Shown here piece after piece: positions 56,195 through 64,000 of a stretch of DNA of 64,000 bases. The position numbers and the translations under genes are program-made. This DNA comes from Dipteris shenzhenensis. Taxonomy: Eukaryota; Polypodiophyta; Polypodiopsida; Gleicheniales. Numbering within the stretch: the stretch's first letter is position 1; each line of letters opens with the position of its first letter. Location: the NCBI GenBank assembly GCA_047967505.1, contig CM106539.1; one strand, given 5' to 3'. The notes under the pieces were generated by a model. It ran no database searches. It worked only from the letters and a program-made list of their open reading frames with translations, and had not been told where the DNA came from.

Positions 56195-57255
56195 TGAAGG
56201 TCACAGGTGATGATGTGCCTAGGTACAAGGCCCATTTGGTTGCTAAAGGGTTCAAGCAAGAGAAGGGTGTGGACTTTGATGAGATATTCTCTCCAGTTGT
56301 GAAGATGACCACACTTAGATGCATGCTTGGACTAGTGGCAGCAGAGGATATGGAGCTTATGTAGATGGATGTCAAGACAGCCTTCTTGCATGGGGATCTA
56401 CATGAGGAAATTTACATGGTGCAGTCGGAAGGCTTTGAAGAAAAGGGCAAAGAGCATTTAGTTTGCAAGCTGAAGAAGAATCTCTATGGTCTTAAGCAAG
56501 CACCTAGAGAATGGTATCAGAAGTTTGATGCTTTCATTCAGTCCCATGGTTATAGAAAGAGTGAAATTGATCACTACCTCTATACTAAAAGGGCTAAGGA
56601 TAATAGCCTGATAATCCTGGCACTATCTATGGATGATACGCTATTGGCTAGCAAGAATACTTATGAGCTAGATGCATTAAAGGCCAAGTTGCATGAGGCC
56701 TTTGATATGAAGGATTTGGTACTTGCAATTAATATTCTTGGTATGCGCATCACACATGATCGGAGTAGGAAACTCCTTTGGCTTTCACAGAAGGAGTATG
56801 TTACAAAAGTATTGCAGCATTTCAATATGGAGGGGGGAAAGGCAGTGAGTACTCCATTGCCTCCATATGTGAAACTGAGTCATACAGATAGTCCCACATC
56901 AGATGAGGAGAGGGCCATGATGGCCAAGGCTCCTTATACATCAGCGATTGGGAGTCTTATGTATGCTATGATAGCTGCTAGACCAGACATTGCATTTGTA
57001 GTGGGAGTTGTTAGCCGGTATATGGCTAATCTAGGAAAGAGGCATTGGGAGGCAGTTAAGTGCATCATGAGGTACATGAAGGGTACCAAGGAGATGTGCA
57101 TCTGCTTTGGAAGAGGGGACATGCGTGTACTTGGGTACACAGATTCAGACTATGCATGGCATGTGGATAGTAGGAGATCCAATTTTGGTTATGTGTTCAC
57201 CTTTGTAGGTGGTGCAGTGTCATGGATGTCTCGTGCACAGAAGTGCACTACTTTG
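56194..57255 (+). mobile_element. Ty1/copia element C, 3' part (RT and RNase H), partner of copia B
   Basis: The sequence is closely related to copia A in its 3' half and starts at exactly the point where copia B ends. It runs to the RNase H SWMSRA motif and diverges from copia A after QKC near 57245, where a 13-bp satellite begins. The STTEAEY part and the 3' LTR are missing. Confidence 0.85.
56194..57255 (+). pseudogene. Copia C reverse transcriptase and partial RNase H
   Basis: Reads KVTGDDVPRYKAHLVAKGFK, then a TAG stop (56362), MDVKTAFLHGDLHEEIYMVQ, KKNLYGLKQAPREWYQKFDA, then SMDD at 56626-56637 in place of the catalytic YVDD, ILGMRITHDRSRKLLWLSQ, SLMYAMIAARPDIAFVVGVV and GYTDSDYAWHVDSRRSNFGY. 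The 298-codon stretch after the stop is open, so this is the least eroded pol block of the family. The altered YVDD box would still reduce or abolish polymerase activity. Confidence 0.85.
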
Positions 57256-57293
57256 TGTTAACTCTGTGCCAACATGAACATATGTAGAAAGAG

Positions 57294-57440
57294 AATGTGA
57301 TACAACTTTGTGATACAACTTTGTGTTACAACTTTGTGATACAACTTTGTGTTACAACTTCTACATACGACTTCTACATGAAGAAAGAGAATGTGTTACA
57401 ACTTTGTGTTACAACTTTGTGATACAACTTTGTGTTACAA
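57294..57440 (+). repeat. 13-bp minisatellite
   Basis: GATACAACTTTGT and GTTACAACTTTGT alternate with a 13-base period in two runs (57294-57360 and 57396-57438), separated by CTACAT-containing variants. It starts about 40 bases after the copia C coding sequence breaks off. Confidence 0.85.
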
Positions 57441-57464
57441 TTCCTACATGCAGAGAGAGAAGCT

Positions 57465-57545
57465 CTCCAACTTGTATAAATACCCCATAATGGAATGAAG
57501 CCCACACTCTTTGGGGCATTGTGTTGAGTCTAATTTGGTATTCCA
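57465..57545 (+). promoter_or_regulatory. LTR-like promoter segment (TATAAATACC)
   Basis: TTGTATAAATACCCC at about 57473 followed by GGGGCATTGTGTTGAGTC has the look of an LTR U3/R transition. No matching LTR was found, so this is tentative. Confidence 0.35.
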
Positions 57546-57985
57546 AGCATTTTTTTCCTCCATCTCCACCACCCCCTCCCTCTTTCCCTCCCCCCTCCCC
57601 CCTCCATCTCCACCACCCCCTCCCCCTTCTCCCTCCTCCATCTCCACCACCCCCTCTCCCCTCCATCTTCACCACCCCCTCCCCCCCTCCCCCCTCCATC
57701 TCCACCACACCCATCCCCCCTCCCCCCTCCATTACCACCACCCCCTCCCCCCCCCTCCATCTCCCCCTCCCCCCTCCCCCCTTCCCCCTTCCATCTCCAC
57801 CACCCCCTCCCCCCTCCACCACCCCCTCCCCCTTTCTCTCTTTCTCTTTCTGTATCTCTCTCTTTCCCTCCCCCTTTCTCTCTCTCTCTCTTTCCCTCCC
57901 CCTCCCTTTTCTCTCTCTTACACTCTCTCTCTCACTCTCACTCTCACTCTCTCTCTCTCTCTCACACTCTCTCTCTTTTCTCTCA
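57545..57985 (+). repeat. Polypyrimidine minisatellite and CT microsatellite
   Basis: About 440 bases of CCCTCC/CCATCTCCACCACC repeats pass into (CT)n and CTCACT runs. Long open frames on both strands here (Pro/Ser or Gly/Glu/Arg) are artefacts of composition. Confidence 0.92.
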
Positions 57986-57986
57986 C

Positions 57987-58274
57987 TCTTTGGGTCTAAC
58001 TGACTATGACTAGTGGCTATATAATAGCAAGCCCATGAAGCCCATTTCATCACTAGCTGCAGCAACCCTGATTCCTTAGCATCCAGCCTTCGTCCTCTAT
58101 TGCTTCTGGCATGCCATCAAAGCTTCTCTCACAGGAGCGCACGGTTGGGAGGCAGTGCCATCTATTGTATCAATTCTATAGTAATCAAATTTTTGATTCT
58201 CCATACTATCTGTTTTCTCTCGTGTACGAGATCCTGTTATCTGTTGAGCACAGACGTTGTATTATTTTCTTACA
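57987..58274 (+). repeat. Copia D-type LTR, 3' fragment
   Basis: TTTGGGTCTAACTGACTATG onward matches 48330-48618 almost throughout, including the CTATATAA box near 58019, and ends CTTACA. The U3 start is replaced by the CT tract. No internal copia sequence follows; gypsy G begins directly. Confidence 0.85.
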
Positions 58275-58960
58275 AAAGTCTCCATCAAAATGTAGCTTGA
58301 AAGCTGTTGGCAGGGTCTCCAACTCTTCATCTAAGTCTTCCTTTGCCTTTGTTACTTCTTCTTCCTCCTTACCTATAAGCGAATTTGCAAGAGAAGCTCT
58401 AGTGGTGCTTTTTGTAATAAAAGTGAAAGAGAACTCTTGAAGCTCACAAATCCACTTAGCAAACTTTCCTATAGGATTGGGTTTGCAAACCAAAAATTGT
58501 AAAGTAGGTTGAGATGTAAGAAAGAAAAAAGGGCGAGGCAACAAGTATGACCTAAACTTCTTCACTGCAAAGACCAAATATAAACCTTCTTTCTCCATTT
58601 TCCCGTACCTCTCCTGAGCCTCCATGAGTTGCCAACTTGCATAATACACTGGTTGCATGCATCCTTGCTCACCCTTCTGAAGTAGTATAGCTCCCACTAA
58701 ATGAGATGACACACTTAGATTCACATAGAAATCATCCTCCCATCTAGGAGGCTGCATAATTGGCCTTTGGCTCATGCATTCCTTAAGCAAACAAAAATGC
58801 CTTATCTTGCTCTAGTCCCCATTGGAAAGATACATTTTTCTTTGTCAATAAATTTATAGGATACATCTTTTCAGAAAACATATCAACAAAACGCTGGTAA
58901 TACTTTGTTTTACCCAAAATGCCCCTCACCTCTCTGACACTACCAGGTGGCAGAAGGGCC
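58275..58960 (-). pseudogene. Gypsy G RT thumb and RNase H, truncated
   Basis: Reads KYYQRFVDMFSEKMYPI, LLKECMSQRPIMQPP, DDFYVNLSVSSHLVGAILLQ, PVYYASWQLMEAQERYGKME, FFFLTSQPTLQFLV, KWICELQEFSFTF. It stops at LHFDGDF where the copia LTR fragment begins. The last codons of the open frame (58206-58274) are LTR-derived and not part of the protein. Confidence 0.85.
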
Positions 58961-59039
58961 ATGATTGCTGTACCTTCTCAGGATCCATTTCTATACCTTC
59001 CTCCGAGATAACATGTCCTAACAAAGCCACTTTCTTCCT

Positions 59040-59879
59040 AGCCAAACGGCGCAACCTTTTGCATCATTAATAGTTTTCAATGCAATCCTCAACTTTTCCA
59101 AATGATCGACACGGCTTGAATAAATGCAAAAATCATCCAAAAACACTCTTATGAACTTTCCCAAGTAGGGTGCAAATACCTGGCTCATGAAACATTACTG
59201 GTGCATTAGTTAAACCAAATGGCATCACCCTATATGCATACACCCCCCATGGTGTAACAATTGAAGTCTTATCTTCCTCACAAATCCAAATTTGGAAGTA
59301 TTCGGAGTACCCATCACATACTGAATATATTTCATGGCTTGCAACTCGATCCAATATCTCATCCTGAAATGGTAAAGGAAAATTATAATTCCTCTTTGTG
59401 CATGCATTCAGAGGACGAAAGTCCACACAAACACGCCATTTCTTTCCTTTCTTGGGAGTAACTACCACTGGAGAAACCCACTTTGAATTCTCAACTAGAA
59501 AAATAAATCCAGCTTGGAGCAAGTTAGTTACCTCCTTCCTAAGCACTTCTGCTTGTACCACTCCCAATCGTCTAAGCCATTGCACCACTAGCTTGCTTTG
59601 AGGCTTCAAGTCAATTTTGTGCTCCACTAAGGTAACTTGGCGCACCTGTGAGCAACTATTTGCAAACAGATTAGGAAACCCATCAAGCATTTCTAGGTAT
59701 TCATCTCTTTTAGTACCTGTTATAGTCTCATCAAGAAGAATCTCATTTTGTTGACGAAGACTAGTACAATCCACCACTTCCTCATACATGGTTGAAGATG
59801 ATTCTCCTTCTGAAGCTCCATTTCCTTGATTGTCCCCCCAATCAACACCAAGGCAAAGACCAAACACCACTCCTTCCAC
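59040..59879 (-). pseudogene. Gypsy G reverse transcriptase
   Basis: Reads EVTNLLQAGFIFLVENSKWV, SPVVVTPKKGKKWRVCVDFR, YNFPLPFQDEILDRVA, VMPFGLTNAPVMF, then after a frameshift RVFLDDFCIYSSRVDHLEK (near 59105-59150). The catalytic FLDD is retained. The first catalytic block reads CDGYSEYFQI, still with its Asp. Confidence 0.88.
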
Positions 59880-59925
59880 CTCTCCTTCTGAGATGGACTC
59901 CTCAGAGGTGCCACTTGTCTTCTGA

Positions 59926-60669
59926 TCAGATGACTCGGACTCCTGAGCTCTTGGAAGTTGAAGTTTCCTCCTTTACCACCTTCTTGTGGCAACTCTTGAT
60001 GTTGTAGCGGACCTTCCTATTCCCTCCTTGGAGAATAATATCACTTGTTTCCCACTTCTGTACTGCCTTCACTTGATGGAGCCAAGGCCTTCCCAAGATC
60101 AATGGGTAAGCCCTAGCATCTGGTTTTGTAGGAATAACTTGAAATGTTGTAGATACAAAAATTCCACACACATCCACTGCCAAATTCTTCACAACTCCTA
60201 GAGTTTTCACTCTAGTATTATCGGCCAACTTAATGCAATAAGGAGAGTTAAGAGAAGATAACTTCAAATCAGCATCTTTCATTGTCTTTTCACTCATGAC
60301 ATTTATTGATGGACCCCCATCAATGTATGCATTAGAAATAGTCTGGCCATCTATGATGACATCAACAACAGGTACATCATCTCCCACATCTATGTCTACC
60401 TTTTGTGCCATAGGTGTCCCATTATCCTTTTTCTTCTTTTTCTTAGACTCCCGAGTGCTGCCCAATTCGCTCCATTCCTTCCTAAGTTTTGGAGAGAGTG
60501 CCAAAAGCTGCCCAAGTGTGATTTGTGCAGTCTTCTCTCTAAGGTCTGTCAATAGATCATAACTAAGATTCCCTTGTCCAAGAGGAGAATCAGATTGTCC
60601 AATCTTTCTTCGGGATGATTTTTTCTTCTTATGTTTTTCGTTCTTTCTCTTCCTCCTCTTCCTCATCAC
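59926..60669 (-). pseudogene. Gypsy G protease region
   Basis: After a Lys/Arg-rich start (RKRRKRKNEKHKKKK) the frame reads VDIDVGDDVPVVDVIIDGQT, AYIDGGPSINVMSEKTM, KTLGVVKNLAVDV, YPLILGRPWL. IDGG is the aspartic protease site and LGRPWL the conserved C-terminal motif. This 247-codon frame is intact. Confidence 0.85.
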
Positions 60670-60894
60670 TCCTAGTTTTATGACTTCTTGTCATCAATGG
60701 CATCAAAGTTTCTTCCTCATCTTCCTCCTCTAAACATGTTCTTTCTAAGCGTACTACACTCTTGTCTTCTCTTTTTTTCAATTTTGGACATTCGGGACGA
60801 TAGTGTCCCTTCTCTTGACATTCATAACAGGTAACATTGCTTTTATCCCTAGGCTTATCCTCAATTCATGGAGCCCTAGGTGGCTTGGCATTCA

Positions 60895-61416
60895 CTAAGT
60901 GCAACTCAAATCAGCAAATTTTGCCATCAATTGTGTAATATTATGATCCAGTGAGGGAGCAGATACCTGGGATGTTGAGGCTACCTCTACCCGATGCGCC
61001 GCAGTCATGATACTTGTAGATGGCTGAAATGCAGACTCAATTTGATGGGCTGCCTCCTTCTTTAAAGCAATGCGAAGAGCCTCTTTGAAATTACTAAGAT
61101 TTTTGCTTAGAACCTTTCCACACAAGGTAGAATCCAAACCATAAAAAAATTTGCTCATCTTGAGATGTTCCATTGCCAATGAACCTTTAGAATCTCCCCT
61201 AGAAGATGAAGAAGACTCAACCACATGCAAAGCAGCTTGTTGGTACTTGATGAATAAATCCTCATACCTCATAGCAAAGGTTGAAACTGACTCTCCTTCC
61301 TTTTGGGAAATCTTCTCCAACTGCAATAACATAGAATTTGGTGACTCTAATGTCCCAAATCTCTCCTTCATTGCCTCGACCAAGCTTTTCCAATCGAATG
61401 CATCCACCAATGTGTC
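60895..61416 (-). pseudogene. Gypsy G gag (N-terminally truncated)
   Basis: Reads FDWKSLVEAMKERFGTLESP, SVSTFAMRYEDLFIKYQ, FFYGLDSTLCGKVLSKN, FKEALRIALKKEAAHQIE, the retrotransposon gag pattern. The segment upstream of FDTLVDAFDW is missing at the junction. A CCHC knuckle CYECQEKGHYRPEC follows at about 60785-60835 in another frame. Confidence 0.8.
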
Positions 61417-62170
61417 AAACAATCAGTGCAGCTACTGTCACAAGTTTGGACACTATGAAAGAGATTGCTGCAAGAAGCAATACAACCAAGGCGATCAATC
61501 CAGCAGCAATCGAGGGAATTTTCGAGGTAGAGGAAACCATTGTGGTGGACATTCTAGTCACAGTCATTTTGCAAATGAACATGGGAATATGTTTCTTGCA
61601 AGCAAGGAAATGCAGCAGACTAATACAATTACCTAGACTCTGATTTCAATCCCAAAGAGGATTATAGCTATCAAGTTGACCAAGTGGAACAGGATCCTTG
61701 GTATATCAATAGCGGTGCATCATCTCACATGACAAATCATCAGGAATGGTTCACAGAAATGAAACCATTAGAAGGTCAGAAAAATGTCATTTACACAGCA
61801 GACAATACATCGAATCTAGTTCAAGGGATAGGTGTTATCCCTATGAGCAATTTCACTAGTACGAAAGGATTGGTGAAAGATGTGCTCTATGTTTCGAAGC
61901 TCTCAGCAAGAACCTTTTGTCAGTAGGTCAAATGATGGAACACAATTATCGAGTCATCTTCAATGGAGATGAATGCACTATTAGAGACAAATCCAAAAGA
62001 TGTAAGCTAGTAGCAAAAGGTATCAAGGAAGGATGGTTATATAGAATGCTAGCTACAGTACTAGATAAGCATGCCATGTCAACTCAACCACAATAGATGC
62101 CACTATCTGCAAAATGGCACAAGAGATATGGTCATGTTAATTTCAAGTACTTGTTAGATCTCAGGAAATA
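61417..62170 (+). mobile_element. Ty1/copia element F, internal fragment
   Basis: Starts at the gag zinc knuckle (CSYCHKFGHYERDC near 61428-61470), passes through a Gly/Asn/Arg-rich linker and the protease PWYINSGASSHMTNHQEWF (61699-61750), and ends in the pre-integrase motif KWHKRYGHVNFKYLLDLRK (about 62113-62165). The protease Asp is replaced by Asn (NSGAS). Stops at 61635 and 61926 break it. It meets gypsy G gag head-to-head, without any spacer. Confidence 0.82.
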
Positions 62171-64000
62171 TCAATGCTCCCCCTCAATACAAAATGGGCA
62201 GAGTATTGCACAATAATCGTGCGATATAAAAATTGGAGAATCCTTTATCAATTATAGGCTTGTTACGAGGTTTTAGATATAAATGATATTGTGTTAATTT
62301 GACAAGCCACTACATTAAGAGAGTAGTTTATAGATTAAAATGAATCTGTAAATTTGCTTCACCTCCTCAAAAATTCATATGTGTCATCCTCACAAAATGA
62401 CCAAGTAACATGCACATGCAAATAATTGGCTTTCATGGATATGCATAGGTTTTCTCCACACCTCATACCTCTAATCCAAGAGGATAGCAACACCTTCTCT
62501 GAATGGCAATTAGGGAAATACTCTTGAATGATGGTGGATATATAAGAAATAAAGAGGGTCTTATTTCTTTCCTTTCATGAAGATCAAGGGCATTGTCTAC
62601 TTCTTTGCAAAAGAAATATAGTGAAATAAGGAATGTCACATCAAAAGAAGCCTATAAACATGAAGATCCAAACATGAAATAGAGCCAAAAAAAATTGTCA
62701 GTATGATAGTGACCTCTTCAAGGATTCCTATAAAGCTTTTCCCATTGAGACGTCGAAAACATGGACAAATTTCTAAAGCAATATGAAAGTGTATGAAAGC
62801 ACTTTCTAAAAAAGAAAAATCCTTCTGTGATGTCATGATTCGGATTCAAGGCTAGAAGGAATAAGAAAACAAGGTTTTGCCTATTGCCAAGTCCTTTTTA
62901 GGTAGACATAAATAGTCTAAGAAGGAGCTCTAATTATTGGCTCTAAGAAGATAGCATGGCTAATGCCAAAATTGGCAAGAGTGTGACACAAAAATTTGAT
63001 GTCTTTTATTTGGTAATAGTATCGCTTTTATGTATGTTTGATAAAATTGTGAGGAGCATGGTATCCTAGATCCTATCACCTTGTTTTATTTTCTGAGATA
63101 TTGTAAGAGATGAGAGGATGAGTGCAAATGGATTATGTAAATACCACTTTTATGAACGATGCATACTTTGGAATGGGGAAAGAGTTATTTGTGTCTGGGA
63201 GATTATGGGGGGATTTTAGAAATAGGAAGAGTGAGTCATATAAAGAAGTGGGTCTCATGTCCATGTATGCTCAATAATGTAAGATAAATCACATGCTAAG
63301 CATGTGGAAGGCATGTGGAGGAGTGTGAAATCGAGAGGAATCTTTCTAGAATTCCTATGTGGAATATGGCGGATGTCCCTATGGGCTCCATGTGAGAAGA
63401 CCCTTGATTTTCTCAAATTTTAAAGAGTCATGAGCATCCTATGATGAGACCCATACCAAAAGTAGACAAAAAGGACATGGATGGTGCCATAAGGATTATG
63501 TGATTGATGGGGAAAGGATGTACAAGCAACAATTGTAAATTTTAAAGAAGGGTGACAAAGTATTTACAAAAGGGCCCCTCGTCTCCCTTGTTTAAGGGTC
63601 TCCACCATTAGGCAGCATGTTTCTATAGCTCTTGTCTCCTCAAACCTCTTCCATAAGCCTTCTCTCTTACTCTCTTGTAGATGTTTCTTGTATAAGTTTT
63701 GGAATCTAGTTCTCTTTATTTTCTTCTTCTATGAGTAGCCTAGGATCTCTGTCTCTCTCTCTCTCTCTCTTCCCTTGAAAATGTGAACCATCTATTGACA
63801 TGAGATCAGTGAGTTAGAAATTGAGATACAAAACATGTCATTTTTCTTGATTTTTCCACTCTTATCTCTGAGATCTCCAATTTCATTTGGGAGCTTGCGG
63901 TGACCACATGGGTCATTATTTTCTAAATTCCTTGTGAGTGTATATCCTTTGCTTCTAGGCAAGTGGTATGGGCCTTGAATCATTGAAAAAGGTCAAGTGT
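62171..64000. other. Unassigned AT-rich DNA at the right edge
   Basis: No coding frame recognised. A (TC)n microsatellite lies at about 63751-63771. The remainder has no repeats shared with the rest of the window that I could see. Confidence 0.5.

Larger units (their letters stand above)
58275..61416 (-). mobile_element. Ty3/gypsy element G, truncated at both ends
   Basis: Minus-strand gag, zinc knuckle, protease, RT and RNase H in gypsy order. The 5' side ends inside gag at about 61416 against copia F, and the 3' side ends in RNase H at 58275 against the copia LTR fragment. Integrase and both LTRs are absent. Fewer stops than gypsy H, so probably younger. Confidence 0.85.

Noticed and set aside
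57409-58065. Long open frames of 160-218 codons on both strands
   Set aside because: They lie in the polypyrimidine tract and CT microsatellite; composition alone keeps all frames open.

Overview
The window is plant nuclear DNA. It opens in the last exon of a GH3 acyl-acid-amido synthetase gene. Two exons of a kinase-associated-phosphatase-like FHA gene lie near 24.2-24.8 kb. Almost everything else is retrotransposon wreckage: Ty1/copia, Ty3/gypsy, L1-type LINEs and a non-autonomous LTR element. Element density, nesting and advanced decay suggest a large-genome seed plant. A gymnosperm is my guess, not something the sequence proves. No bacterial operon, CRISPR array, rRNA or tRNA gene was seen.

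Layout. 1-353: GH3 3' end. 3.75-7.36 kb: first copy of an intron-bearing unit of unknown function, here called unit X. 7.36-12.26 kb: copia A (minus). 12.985-13.704 kb: head of a second X copy, abutting copia B (minus, 13.705-16.86 kb). 17.41-17.52 kb: a third, short X terminus. 17.98-21.11 kb: LINE 1 (minus). 24.2-24.8 kb: FHA exons. 26.39-26.60 kb: an array of TTGAC/GTCAA palindromes. 26.7-29.6 kb: LINE 2 (minus) between rearranged repeats. 32.5-38.4 kb: gypsy H (minus), interrupted by a complete LTR element L (35.876-38.211 kb). 40-43.1 kb: gypsy J (plus). 43.6-46.1 kb: copia E (plus). 46.7-47.66 kb: an unassigned transposase-like gene. 47.9-51.2 kb: copia D (plus), cut by a third L copy (minus). 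53.1-56.193 kb: body of X copy 2 (minus), abutting copia C (plus, 56.194-57.25 kb). 57.3-58.27 kb: satellites and a copia D-type LTR remnant. 58.27-61.42 kb: gypsy G (minus). 61.42-62.17 kb: copia F (plus).

The main structural result is that X copy 2 and the copia B/C element are each split in two at exactly complementary points. Flipping 13705-56193 on paper joins the X head to the X body and the 5' part of the copia to its 3' part, both in consistent orientation. This is the signature of one 42.5-kb inversion, or of an assembly inversion error. It is the observation most worth testing.

The second result is unit X itself. Two copies share a terminal sequence, an in-frame 60-bp Ser/Pro repeat, several exon-like blocks and GT-AG introns, and I cannot assign either to a family. 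None of the retroelements looks autonomous. Catalytic residues are lost in the integrase (A, D), protease (B, F) and reverse transcriptase (C) regions, and frameshifts are frequent.
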